The notes under the pieces were generated by a model, which saw only the letters and a program-made list of their open reading frames with translations, was not told where the DNA came from and made no database searches. Positions 9,348-16,119 of a stretch of 21,959 nucleotides of DNA are shown here, piece after piece. How positions within the stretch are numbered: the stretch's first letter is position 1; the number at the start of each line of letters is the position of its first letter. The stretch is taken from assembly GCA_910579755.1 (NCBI GenBank), contig CAJTVB010000043.1, positions 1-21,959 of the forward strand, read 5' to 3'. The DNA comes from an uncultured Acetatifactor sp. (GTDB lineage Bacteria > Bacillota > Clostridia > Lachnospirales > Lachnospiraceae). A program made the position numbers and the translations under genes.

Positions 9348-9719
9348 TTACTTCAGAGTCACCTTTGCGCCCACTTCCTCGAGCTTCTTCTTCAGCTCTT
9401 CGGCCTCTTCCTTGGAAACGCCTTCCTTCACTACCTTGGGAGCTCCGTCAACTACATCCTTCGCTTCCTTCAGGCCAAGGCCGGTAACCTCACGTACCAC
9501 CTTGATTACCTTTACTTTTTCTGCTCCGACTTCGGTCAGCTCTACGTCAAACTCGGTCTTCTCTTCCTCAACCGCAGCAGGGCCGGCTGCCGCCACTACA
9601 ACGCCTGCAGCTGCAGATACGCCGAACTCTTCCTCGCAAGCTTTTACCAGATCATTCAATTCCAATACGCTCAACTCTTTGATAGCGTCGATCAGTTCCT
9701 GAGCCGTCAATTTAGCCAT
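9348..9719 (-). CDS. rplL: 50S ribosomal protein L7/L12
   Basis: This is the stalk protein that recruits translational GTPases. It has 123 residues: an N-terminal dimerisation helix region (MAKLTAQELIDAIKELSVLE), a flexible Ala/Val/Gly-rich hinge near residues 35-50, and a C-terminal domain with the factor-binding GLGLKEAKDVVDGAPKVVKE surface ending VGAKVTLK. The start MAKL at 9719 is chosen because GGAGG lies 9 nt upstream; an ATG two codons earlier is only 3 nt from that site. It is 44 bp downstream of rplJ, with which it forms the stalk and shares leader control. Confidence 0.97.
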   Translation of the reverse strand: MAKLTAQELIDAIKELSVLELNDLVKACEEEFGVSAAAGVVVAAAGPAAVEEEKTEFDVELTEVGAEKVKVIKVVREVTGLGLKEAKDVVDGAPKVVKEGVSKEEAEELKKKLEEVGAKVTLK

Positions 9720-9763
9720 TTTCATTTTCCTCCATTTTCTGAATTTTTATGTTGTAAACAATT

Positions 9764-10324
9764 TTACTCTGCAGCGGGAGCTTCCGCCTCGGCTGCGGGA
9801 GCCTCCTCGGCACCGGCAGCAGATGCTCCGCATGCGGACGCGCCGCCTTTTTCTGCCAGCTGGTTCATCACCCTTGCGAAATTGGTGATCGGACTCTGCA
9901 TGCTGCCCAGCAGTCTGGAAATAAGCACTTCTCTGGCAGGAATGCTTGCGATAGCCGCCATTCCCTTGGCATCATACACAGTGCCTTCCACCACGCCGCC
10001 CTTGATCTCCAGCTTGTCAGCAGTCTTTGCAAACTCAGCCAGAACCCTGGCGGGAGCCGTAGCGTCATCGGATGAGATTGCCACTGCGCTGGGGCCCTCC
10101 AGATACTGGGACAGGCCTTCAAAGTCCGTTCCCTTAAAGGCGAAATTCATGAAGGTATTCTTGTATACCTTGTAGGTCACTCCCGCCTCCCGCAGCTTTC
10201 TGCGCAACTGTGTGTCCTGCTCAACCGTAAGTCCGCGGTAATCTACCAGGACAACGGACTGAGCATCCTTAATGCTGGCGGAAATCTCGTCTACGATCGG
10301 TTTCTTTAAATCAACCTTTGCCAT
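9764..10324 (-). CDS. rplJ: 50S ribosomal protein L10
   Basis: L10 is the base of the ribosomal stalk; it binds 23S rRNA and L7/L12 dimers. The 186-residue protein begins MAKVDLKKPIVDEISASIKDA and includes VVLVDYRGLTVEQ and the GPSAVAIS segment. The C-terminus has an unusually Ala/Glu-rich tail (repeats of EAPAAEAE type), longer than the typical 165-175 residues. The start is fixed by AAGGAGGT 6 nt upstream. A long structured leader with terminator precedes it, consistent with autogenous control by the L10-L12 complex. Confidence 0.97.
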   Translation of the reverse strand: MAKVDLKKPIVDEISASIKDAQSVVLVDYRGLTVEQDTQLRRKLREAGVTYKVYKNTFMNFAFKGTDFEGLSQYLEGPSAVAISSDDATAPARVLAEFAKTADKLEIKGGVVEGTVYDAKGMAAIASIPAREVLISRLLGSMQSPITNFARVMNQLAEKGGASACGASAAGAEEAPAAEAEAPAAE

Positions 10325-10385
10325 CTTTTTACCTCCTTATAGATTTTGGTGGGATCAATCCCTGCCGAAAGGAGTTTATCATGAT

Positions 10386-10411
10386 AAAAAACCTCCCTGA
10401 AGACAGGGAGG
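10386..10411 (-). terminator. Intrinsic terminator in the rplJ leader
   Basis: The minus-strand RNA forms a perfect 8-bp stem CCUCCCUG/CAGGGAGG with loop UCUU and a run of six U. It lies between the L10 leader structure and the rplJ ribosome binding site, about 60 nt before the start codon, so it works as an attenuator rather than as the end of an operon. Confidence 0.88.
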
Positions 10412-10430
10412 CTAAAAGTCTTATCAAAAA

Positions 10431-10520
10431 CTCTTTCCTCGGTAGGCGCCATCGGCTTACCCCGCATCAGTCTTCTGCATTCCGCATAAAACATCCCGGG
10501 ACCTACTGTCTTCGGCCTGG
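10431..10520 (-). promoter_or_regulatory. Ribosomal protein L10 leader
   Basis: On the minus strand the arm CCGAAGACAGTAGG (10515-10502) pairs through UAGG/CCUA with the arm CCTACCGAGG (10446-10437). The GAAGACAGUAGG...CCUACCGAGG arrangement is the conserved core of the Firmicute L10 leader, which is bound by the L10(L12) complex around a kink-turn. Ligand binding is expected to favour the terminator at 10386-10411 and so reduce rplJL expression. The exact boundaries are approximate, and no covariance-model search was run. Confidence 0.8.
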
Positions 10521-10536
10521 TCTCGCGACCGTTAGA

Positions 10537-10566
10537 ATCATATCACAGGGGGCCGGCATTAGTCAA
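10537..10566 (-). promoter_or_regulatory. Promoter of the rplJ-rplL leader
   Basis: On the minus strand TTGACT (10566-10561) and TATGAT (10542-10537) are 18 bp apart, with TG one base before the -10 box (extended -10). The promoter starts 12 bp after the rplA stop codon (10578) and would begin transcription near 10530, exactly at the 5' edge of the L10 leader. rplJL is thus separable from rplKA. Confidence 0.8.
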
Positions 10567-10577
10567 CCCCCAGACGG

Positions 10578-11267
10578 TCAAAACTTTGCGACGCTGACTT
10601 TCACGCCAGGGCCCATTGTGCTGGCCAGCGTAATGCTCCTGAGGTACTGTCCCTTCAGCGCGCTGGGTCTTGCCTTGACAATGGCATCCATAAGGGCGTT
10701 AAAGTTCTCCTGAAGAGCTTCCTCCGTAAAGGATACCTTGCCCACAGGCACATGCACGATATTGGTCTTGTCAAGTCTGTACTCGATCTTACCGGCCTTG
10801 ATATCCTTGATGGCCTTGGTGACATCCATGGTCACGGTACCGGCCTTGGGGTTGGGCATCAGTCCTTTGGGACCCAGGGTCTTACCCAGACGGCCTACCA
10901 CACCCATCATGTCAGGTGTAGCCACTACCACATCGAAATCCAGCCAGCCTTCGTTCTGGATTCTGGGAATCAGCTCTTCTCCGCCTACATAATCGGCTCC
11001 AGCCGCCTCTGCCTCGTTTATCTTATCGCCCTTGGCAAACACCAGCACTCTGGCTGTTTTACCGGTTCCGTTGGGCAGCACCACCGCACCGCGGATCTGC
11101 TGTTCCGCATGACGTCCGTCGCAGCCTGTGCGGATATGCACCTCGATGGTCTCATCAAACTTTGCCGTTGCTGTCTTCTTTACCAAAGCAATCGCGTCAG
11201 CCGGCTCATACAGCATGGAGCGGTCTACAAGCTTTGCGGCCTCGGCATATTTCTTACCATGTTTCAT
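10578..11267 (-). CDS. rplA: 50S ribosomal protein L1
   Basis: L1 forms the mobile L1 stalk next to the E site and in many bacteria also represses its own operon. The 229-residue protein begins MKHGKKYAEAAKLVDRS and contains the family signatures GCDGRHAEQQIRG, GRLGKTLGPKGLMPNPKAG and the C-terminal TLASTMGPGVKV. Length is typical. AGGAGGT lies 7 nt before the start. The gene is 71 bp downstream of rplK, with no terminator visible between them. Confidence 0.97.
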   Translation of the reverse strand: MKHGKKYAEAAKLVDRSMLYEPADAIALVKKTATAKFDETIEVHIRTGCDGRHAEQQIRGAVVLPNGTGKTARVLVFAKGDKINEAEAAGADYVGGEELIPRIQNEGWLDFDVVVATPDMMGVVGRLGKTLGPKGLMPNPKAGTVTMDVTKAIKDIKAGKIEYRLDKTNIVHVPVGKVSFTEEALQENFNALMDAIVKARPSALKGQYLRSITLASTMGPGVKVSVAKF

Positions 11268-11338
11268 TATCTTACCTCCTAGGTTCCAGCGACAACCTTT
11301 TGTTGTCTCCCAAATTGTTATGGATCAAATGATATTTC

Positions 11339-11764
11339 TTATTCCTCTACCGTAATGCCCATGCTGCGCGCCGTGCCCGCGATCATGCTCATGGCCGCCT
11401 CAAGGCTTGCCGCGTTCAGATCCGGCATCTTCATCTCTGCAATCTCCTGAAGTTTGGCCTTGGAGATGGATGCTACCTTTGTCTTGTTGGGCACCGCAGA
11501 TCCCGACTTCAGGCCGCAGGCCTTCTTCAGCAGCACTGCTGCAGGGGGAGTCTTGGTAATGAAACTGAAGCTTCTGTCCGCATACACGGTAATCACCACG
11601 GGGATGATTACATCACCCTTGTCCGCAGTCCTGGCGTTGAACTGCTTTGTGAATTCAACGATATTCACGCCGTGCTGTCCCAGAGCAGGACCTACAGGCG
11701 GAGCCGGCGTAGCCTTGCCGGCAGGAATCTGCAATTTAATGTATCCCGTTACTTTCTTTGCCAT
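11339..11764 (-). CDS. rplK: 50S ribosomal protein L11
   Basis: L11 is part of the GTPase-associated centre and binds the thiostrepton region of 23S rRNA. The 141-residue protein starts MAKKVTGYIKLQIPAGKATP and has the conserved PAPPVGPALGQHGVNI, the FxTKTPPAAVLLKKA region and the C-terminal TARSMGI. The open frame extends 29 codons further 5', but AGGAGGT placed 7 nt before 11764 and the family N-terminus fix this start. It is preceded by a 231-bp GC-rich spacer after nusG. Confidence 0.97.
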   Translation of the reverse strand: MAKKVTGYIKLQIPAGKATPAPPVGPALGQHGVNIVEFTKQFNARTADKGDVIIPVVITVYADRSFSFITKTPPAAVLLKKACGLKSGSAVPNKTKVASISKAKLQEIAEMKMPDLNAASLEAAMSMIAGTARSMGITVEE

Positions 11765-11995
11765 TTTGGCACCTCCTATAATGTGGTAGACCGCCGTCGG
11801 CCCATTCCGTACAGACCCTTTCTTCGGCGGTAATCCGGCGCAGACGCACAATCACTGCTTCTGCTCCCACTTGCTGCCCGGGCCAAAACCCGGCCCGCCG
11901 CGCTTGCTGCGCCCGCGGGTTTCGGACGAATTCGCCCTCTATATGCCACACCCGGCTGTCCGGATGAAAGACATCTTCCATTGCTGCCCGGCCAG
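11765..11995 (-). other. GC-rich nusG-rplK spacer with hairpin and short direct repeats
   Basis: This 231-bp stretch has no convincing gene. On the plus strand TTGCTGCCCGG occurs at 11871 and again at 11981, and a related TTGCTGCGCCCG at 11904. A 6-bp stem CGGGCC/GGCCCG with a 7-nt loop lies at 11879-11897, but it lacks a clean T-tract for either strand. In other bacteria the rplK leader carries an L1-binding site; I cannot identify one here with confidence. No good promoter was seen. Confidence 0.45.
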
Positions 11996-12514
11996 TTAAA
12001 GCTTTCTGACCTCGGCAAAGCTGATCTCCACAGGAGTTTCCCTGCCGAACAGCTCCACATTGATGGTGGCGGTCTGCTTGTTGTAATCCAGCTTCTGGAC
12101 GATGCCCACGGTATCCTTCCAGACACCGGCCACCACGGCAATACTGTCTCCTTCCACAAAATCGATGGAAACATTTTCTGTTTTGATCCCCAGAGGCTTC
12201 ATCTCGGCTTCCGTGAGGGGAACCGGCTTGCTCCCCGGCCCTACGAAACCGGTAACGCCCCGGGTATTGCGCACTACATACCAGGTATCGTCATTCATTT
12301 CCATATTAAGAAGCACATATCCCGGAAACATTTTCTTCTGAACGGTCTTTCTGGCGCCGTTCTTCATCTCCACAACATCCTGCAGGGGCACCCTGACTTC
12401 CAGAATCTGCTCTGCAAGGTGCTTGTTGTTCTCAATGGTCTTCTCAATATTGGCCTTAACCTTGTTTTCATACCCCGAGTAGGTATGGACCACATACCAT
12501 TTTGCCTCTGCCAT
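11996..12514 (-). CDS. nusG: Transcription termination/antitermination factor NusG
   Basis: NusG binds the RNA polymerase clamp, modulates pausing and links transcription to the ribosome. The 172-residue protein has the NGN domain (MAEAKWYVVHTYSGYENKV..., with KKMFPGYVLLNM and GVTGFVG) and a C-terminal KOW domain (DFVEGDSIAVVAGVWKDTVG). GAGG lies 7 nt before the start. It is 22 bp downstream of secE, the usual secE-nusG pair. Length and motif order are those of an ordinary NusG rather than a LoaP-type paralogue. Confidence 0.96.
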   Translation of the reverse strand: MAEAKWYVVHTYSGYENKVKANIEKTIENNKHLAEQILEVRVPLQDVVEMKNGARKTVQKKMFPGYVLLNMEMNDDTWYVVRNTRGVTGFVGPGSKPVPLTEAEMKPLGIKTENVSIDFVEGDSIAVVAGVWKDTVGIVQKLDYNKQTATINVELFGRETPVEISFAEVRKL

Positions 12515-12536
12515 ACATTAACCTCGCTTCGAATCT

Positions 12537-12740
12537 CTAAATTGATGTTAAGAAGTGCACTCCGTTCTTGATCACAAAATCCAATATCGCAATGATGACT
12601 CCCACAACAACAGAGATTGCCACGACGGCTATGGACTGCTTCAGGGTTGCCTGCTTATCCGGCCATACAATTTTCTTAAACTCAGCTTTCACGCCCTTAA
12701 AAAAGCTGGGGCGGGACTGCTTTTCTGCGGAATCTCCCAT
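12537..12740 (-). CDS. secE: Preprotein translocase subunit SecE
   Basis: SecE is the essential small membrane subunit that clamps SecY in the Sec translocon. The 67-residue protein has a short cytoplasmic region with the amphipathic FFKGVKAEFKKIVWPDK motif and one transmembrane helix (about residues 35-57, SIAVVAISVVVGVIIAILDF). This is the single-span form usual in Firmicutes. The start at 12740 follows GGGGGA by about 5 nt; the open frame extends 12 codons upstream without a better site. A small 5-bp hairpin (12754-12769) sits just before the ribosome binding site. Confidence 0.95.
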   Translation of the reverse strand: MGDSAEKQSRPSFFKGVKAEFKKIVWPDKQATLKQSIAVVAISVVVGVIIAILDFVIKNGVHFLTSI

Positions 12741-12778
12741 ATTTATCCCCCACGCGTGCTTTGACACGCATACCAATC

Positions 12779-12805
12779 AAAATTTGAAAGCAAACCTCTT
12801 TCAAA
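12779..12805 (-). terminator. Weak terminator-like hairpin between rpmG and secE
   Basis: A perfect 8-bp stem UUUGAAAG/CUUUCAAA (12783-12805) with a 7-nt loop is followed on the minus strand by UUUUG. The stem is AU-rich, so it would be a weak terminator; partial attenuation or a processing site are alternatives. The tRNA-Trp gene often found near secE in Firmicutes is not present here. Confidence 0.4.
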
Positions 12806-12865
12806 CTTTACCTTCCGCCCGCCTCTGCGGACATCACCTCTGCCTATACGGCACAGCGCGGCTGT

Positions 12866-13015
12866 TTACTTGGTTTCCTTGTGAACCGTATGTGTCCTGC
12901 AGAATCTGCAGTACTTCTTTGTCTCCAGTCTGTCCGGATGCGCTTTCTTATCCTTGGTAGTATTGTAGTTACGCTGCTTGCATTCGGTACAAGCCAAAGT
13001 GATTTTTGTACGCAT
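12866..13015 (-). CDS. rpmG: 50S ribosomal protein L33 (zinc-binding C+ form)
   Basis: The gene encodes 49 residues: MRTKITLACTECKQRNYNTT, then a Lys/His segment and YCRFCRTHTVHKETK. The two CxxC pairs (Cys9/Cys12 and Cys36/Cys39) make this the zinc-containing C+ version; many Firmicutes also hold a zinc-free paralogue for zinc limitation, which is not seen here. GGAGG lies 7 nt before the start. An overlapping 65-codon frame on the same strand is a shadow. Its promoter is at 13104-13132, making rpmG the first gene of the secE-nusG-ribosomal block. Confidence 0.96.
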   Translation of the reverse strand: MRTKITLACTECKQRNYNTTKDKKAHPDRLETKKYCRFCRTHTVHKETK

Positions 13016-13103
13016 GTCGCTACCTCCACGTGTTTTGTCAACTGTTTTTCAGTATGAAAAATTGAGCATAAAAAAAAGACCTGAAATCTTGTTTTGCTTG
13101 AAT

Positions 13104-13132
13104 ACTATACCATAAGCCGCCTTTCCCGTCAA
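13104..13132 (-). promoter_or_regulatory. Promoter of rpmG-secE-nusG
   Basis: On the minus strand TTGACG (13132-13127) and TATAGT (13109-13104) are separated by 17 bp; each box matches 5 of 6 consensus bases. The leader to the rpmG start would be about 80 nt. It is divergent from the plus-strand promoter at 13151-13179, and the two -35 boxes are only 18 bp apart. Confidence 0.8.
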
Positions 13133-13150
13133 CAGTTTTTGGAAAAAATC

Positions 13151-13179
13151 TTGTTTCTTCCTATCTAACATGGTATAAT
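13151..13179 (+). promoter_or_regulatory. Promoter of the FliD-like gene
   Basis: TTGTTT (13151-13156), a 17-bp spacer and a perfect TATAAT (13174-13179) precede the gene starting at 13237 by a suitable distance (leader of about 50 nt). The -35 box matches 4 of 6 consensus bases. Confidence 0.72.
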
Positions 13180-13236
13180 GTACTCGATTCAACCTTATTC
13201 AGGGCAAACCATCTGTCGGGGGAAGGAGGTATTGCA

Positions 13237-14532
13237 ATGAGTTCTGTTCTTAATGTGGTATGCAACAACTATTTCACCACATATACGCCGAAGGCTCTCA
13301 CCCGATATGATACTCATAAAAGAAGCGAGCTGCGCAGTGTCTATAACTCTATAGTAAAAATGAATACGGATACTCCCTGGTATCTTCCCATCACCAACAA
13401 GGCCACCCAGCGTTATGCTGTGGATATCAAGGAAAATGCCCGGGAACTGAAAAATACCATCGCCCAGCTGGGCGGTCTGGAGGAAAACGGCTTTTTCAGC
13501 AAAAAGAACGCCTATTCCACGGACGAACAACTGGTGACAGCCTCCTATATCGGTCCTCAGAAGACTGCCGCGGACGTACCCTCCCTGGAGCTGGAGGTGC
13601 ACTCTCTGGCCTCATCCCAGGAAAATCTGGGATCACTCCTTCCTGAAGGCCGTGCGGCGCTGCCTCCCAACACCTACTCTTTTGATGTCAATGTGGGAGA
13701 TATGAATTATGAGTTCCAATTCTCTGTGGGAGAATCGGAAACCAACCGTGAGGTTCAGGACCGCCTGGCCCGCCTGATCAACAATTCCGGAATCGGCATC
13801 CGGGCGGAAGTGACAGAGTTCGATGCAGGAACCGCCCTGCGCCTTACCTCGGAGGGCGGCGGAAAGAGACAGGGAAAAGCCAGAAGCTTTCATGTCAGCG
13901 ATTCCCACACCAGCAAGGCGTCAGGCACGGTGGAATATTTCGGACTGAATAAAACCAGCATAGCCGCCTCGGACGCAAGCTTTGCGGTAAACGGCAGGCT
14001 CCAGAGCTCTTCCAGCAATCATGTGACCCTGGATAAAACCTTTGACATACAGCTGAAGGGCGTCACTCCCAAGGATAAGCCCGTCCGCATCGGCCTGAAA
14101 ACGGATGTGGAGTCATTGGCGGATAACGTATCCCACCTGATCGGCGGCTACAATGACTTTATCAAGGCAGCCTCAACCTATCTTGATTCCCAGACCAAGA
14201 GCCGGCAGCTGATTTCCGAAATGAAAGGGATTGCGGCGTCCTACACCAACTCCCTGGAGCCTATGGGCTTTACCCTGAAGGATGACGGTACCCTGAATAT
14301 GGATGCGGAGCTTCTCCACCAAACCGCGGCCCAGTCAAGCGATGTCACCGAAAGCTTTGGGTACCTGAAGAGCTTTTCCAACATGCTGCTCCGGAAAAGC
14401 GAGCAGATTTCTCTGAACCCCATGAACTATGTTCAGAGAATCATTGTTGCTTACAAAAATCCCGGCCATAATTTTATCGTGCCCTATGCCACCAGCGCTT
14501 ACAGCGGCATGATGTTTGACGGATATTGTTAA
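13237..14532 (+). CDS. FliD-like (flagellar cap/hook-associated type) protein, orphan
   Basis: This is a 431-residue protein with no signal peptide or membrane span that I can see. The N-terminal ~100 residues are helical (YDTHKRSELRSVYNSIVK, YAVDIKENARELKNTIAQLGG). The middle looks like FliD/HAP2 D-domain material: a beta-rich LELEVHSLAS segment, TYSFDVNVGDMNYEFQFSV, DRLARLINNSGIGIRAEV, ASFAVNG, NHVTLDKTFDIQLKGVT. It is followed by VESLADNVSHLIGGYNDFIKAA, the helical return typical of the cap protein. The C-terminus ends SGMMFDGYC. AAGGAGGT 6 nt upstream fixes the start. No flagellar gene is nearby, and it is transcribed against all its neighbours. FliD similarity is judged by eye; a non-flagellar structural or surface role is equally possible. 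Confidence 0.8.
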   Translation: MSSVLNVVCNNYFTTYTPKALTRYDTHKRSELRSVYNSIVKMNTDTPWYLPITNKATQRYAVDIKENARELKNTIAQLGGLEENGFFSKKNAYSTDEQLVTASYIGPQKTAADVPSLELEVHSLASSQENLGSLLPEGRAALPPNTYSFDVNVGDMNYEFQFSVGESETNREVQDRLARLINNSGIGIRAEVTEFDAGTALRLTSEGGGKRQGKARSFHVSDSHTSKASGTVEYFGLNKTSIAASDASFAVNGRLQSSSSNHVTLDKTFDIQLKGVTPKDKPVRIGLKTDVESLADNVSHLIGGYNDFIKAASTYLDSQTKSRQLISEMKGIAASYTNSLEPMGFTLKDDGTLNMDAELLHQTAAQSSDVTESFGYLKSFSNMLLRKSEQISLNPMNYVQRIIVAYKNPGHNFIVPYATSAYSGMMFDGYC

Positions 14533-14558
14533 AAACGCAGTCCATCGCGTTTCCTTAG

Positions 14559-14606
14559 AAAAAAGGCTTCTCTGCCATGCTTGTCACAGTGGCGGAGAAG
14601 CCTTTC
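14559..14606. terminator. Convergent intrinsic terminator
   Basis: A 13-bp stem (14565-14577 with 14590-14602, one G-U/T-C difference, extended by A-T pairs) lies between the stops of two convergent genes. The minus strand has six T after the stem, giving a strong terminator for the HTH gene ending at 14614. The plus strand has only TTTC, so termination of the FliD-like gene is probably weaker. Confidence 0.85.
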
Positions 14607-14613
14607 GCATACC

Positions 14614-14964
14614 TTATTTACTCTTTTTTCCTTTTGCCCTGTATTTATCGATCTGGACAAAATCATCCATCAGCTCCAAAACCTTATCCCGTCCGCACTG
14701 ATTCAGCTTTACATAATTCTGCATCACGCGGTTTTCCAGAAGCTGAGCCCCCAGAGAAGCATCCCTCTCCAGAGAAGTAAAGTCTACCGGGTTCAGGCTG
14801 AGCTTGTCACACATTTTAATAACGGTTCCGTAAGCCATCCCCTCAATGCCGCGCTCCAGAGCCGTAACCAGTGTGCTGTATGGAATCCCCATTTCCATGG
14901 CAAACTGGCGTACACTGCGGTATTGCCGCAGAATCTCTTTTTTCAACACTTCCGCTTTTGTCAT
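14614..14964 (-). CDS. Small HTH (Xre/Cro-like) DNA-binding regulator
   Basis: The 116-residue protein has a helix-turn-helix of the Cro/C1 type at about residues 17-55: SVRQFAMEMGIPYSTLVTALERG, then helices through MAYGTVIKMCDKLSLNPVDF. The C-terminal half is helical and ends in a basic KGKKSK. No sensor domain or membrane segment is visible. The open frame extends 34 codons upstream, but GGAGG 6 nt before the ATG at 14964 and the promoter at 15007-15035 (which overlaps the extension) fix the start. Its target is unknown; a palindrome within its own promoter suggests autoregulation. Confidence 0.85.
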   Translation of the reverse strand: MTKAEVLKKEILRQYRSVRQFAMEMGIPYSTLVTALERGIEGMAYGTVIKMCDKLSLNPVDFTSLERDASLGAQLLENRVMQNYVKLNQCGRDKVLELMDDFVQIDKYRAKGKKSK

Positions 14965-15006
14965 TTTTTCCCTCCATGCCTTATAAAATACTTGGTGCAC
15001 AATAAT

Positions 15007-15035
15007 AATATACGATTTATCGTGTGCCATTTCAA
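15007..15035 (-). promoter_or_regulatory. Promoter with internal palindromic operator for the HTH gene
   Basis: On the minus strand TTGAAA (15035-15030) and TATATT (15012-15007) are 17 bp apart. The spacer holds a palindrome with arms ACGAT and ATCGT around a 2-bp centre (15012-15023), abutting the -10 box. A dimeric repressor bound there would block RNA polymerase. The likely ligand is the HTH protein itself, by position. Confidence 0.65.
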
Positions 15036-15081
15036 GAGGGTTTCCGAAAAAAAAGGACAAAACCACAAAATTTAGAAAATC

Positions 15082-15945
15082 TTAATCTATGGGACTGCCC
15101 GGGCCGCCCCTTCCGTATCCCGGTTCCATGCCATAGACCTGTACCGGTTCCAGCAGCTCACTCCGGTACAAATCTCCCGGGGTGACAATCCAGTCCCCGC
15201 CCCGGTCTAAATCATATCCAAATTGATAGTAAACCCACCATATAAGATGAGCACATTGAGTGCCGGACAGACCAGACTCTGAAATGTCTCTGTTTCCCCG
15301 GACAGCAAAGGAATCCAGTCGATAGGGCAGACCTGCCAGATGCTCCCGGGCATAGTCCGCAATCTCTGCACGTTCCTCCAGGGAAACGTCTCTCAGCCGA
15401 AGCACCGCAATACAGGGATCTTTTTTCCAGTCCTCCAGAGAACAAAGCGCCGAGTCACGCCCCAGGCAGACCGCCTCCAGCACCAGTTCCTCTTCCCTGT
15501 CCACCAGAATCCCCGCATGCCCGCTGCGCCAGCCCAGAATATGACTGCTGAAGCTGACCAGAATGTCGCCCTCCTCCAGCGTCGGAAAGAAATCTGTCTG
15601 CAGGGCTTCCGCCCCATCCACCTGCTCGCTTCTCACAAGAAAGAGCGTATGGCGGCACTTTACCTTCACTTCTTTAAAAAAATGCTCCTGCAGGTCCGGC
15701 AATATATCCTGGCGCCCTTCTGCATAAAGCTGATCCACACCGGCAGGGGCAAGGCCCGTCTGGCGGAAAATCATCTCGTAGTCATCTCCGGACAGTTTCT
15801 CCTGCTCCAGCACATCCTCCAGATTCACTTTATCATAGTCCGGAACATAATGAGCCCTTTTTTCCGTCTCCGCCGTCCAGAGAGCTGCTGCAAAAGCTGC
15901 CGCAAAAACCCCTGAAAAAATACGGCATATGCGCTTCTTTTTCAT
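15082..15945 (-). CDS. Exported YiiX/NlpC-P60-like permuted cysteine hydrolase
   Basis: The 287-residue protein has an N-terminal basic stretch and hydrophobic segment (MKKKRICRIFSGVFAAAFAAALW), consistent with a signal peptide or membrane anchor. The catalytic part has EEGDILVSFSS (about 125-134), a His in SGHAGILVD (His143) and a later Cys in GTQCAHLIWW (Cys231). This His-before-Cys order is that of the circularly permuted NlpC/P60 group (YaeF/YiiX, peptidase C92-like), which cleaves amide or acyl bonds; the substrate is unknown. The start at 15945 is preferred over two upstream ATGs because GGAGG lies 5 nt before it. It lies upstream of the HTH gene in the same orientation, with the HTH promoter between them. 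No clear terminator or promoter was found for it. Confidence 0.75.
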   Translation of the reverse strand: MKKKRICRIFSGVFAAAFAAALWTAETEKRAHYVPDYDKVNLEDVLEQEKLSGDDYEMIFRQTGLAPAGVDQLYAEGRQDILPDLQEHFFKEVKVKCRHTLFLVRSEQVDGAEALQTDFFPTLEEGDILVSFSSHILGWRSGHAGILVDREEELVLEAVCLGRDSALCSLEDWKKDPCIAVLRLRDVSLEERAEIADYAREHLAGLPYRLDSFAVRGNRDISESGLSGTQCAHLIWWVYYQFGYDLDRGGDWIVTPGDLYRSELLEPVQVYGMEPGYGRGGPGSPID

Positions 15946-16119
15946 GCCGGCCTCCATACAGATCCGACGCTCACAGCCGTCCATGTCATGCCTTCGGGCT
16001 ATAAGTATCCGTTTGTATTAGAGTCTGCTTCTTTATCGGCGTTTATTCCATATTCTGCATTTTTACTTCCGGGCGCTCCATGCCGGGCCCGCTTCATTGG
16101 ATCAATCCGTTAACGTTTC

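Noticed and set aside
11736..11981. An 81-codon minus-strand frame in the nusG-rplK spacer overlapping the rplK start
   Set aside because: There is no ribosome binding site, it runs out of frame into rplK, and it looks like open GC-rich sequence.
12777..12865. A tRNA-Trp gene between rpmG and secE, as in many Firmicutes
   Set aside because: No tRNA-like arms or CCA-flanked acceptor stem can be drawn in this spacer.
12844..13041. A 65-codon minus-strand frame over rpmG
   Set aside because: The true rpmG product (49 residues with two CxxC pairs) is in another frame with a good ribosome binding site.
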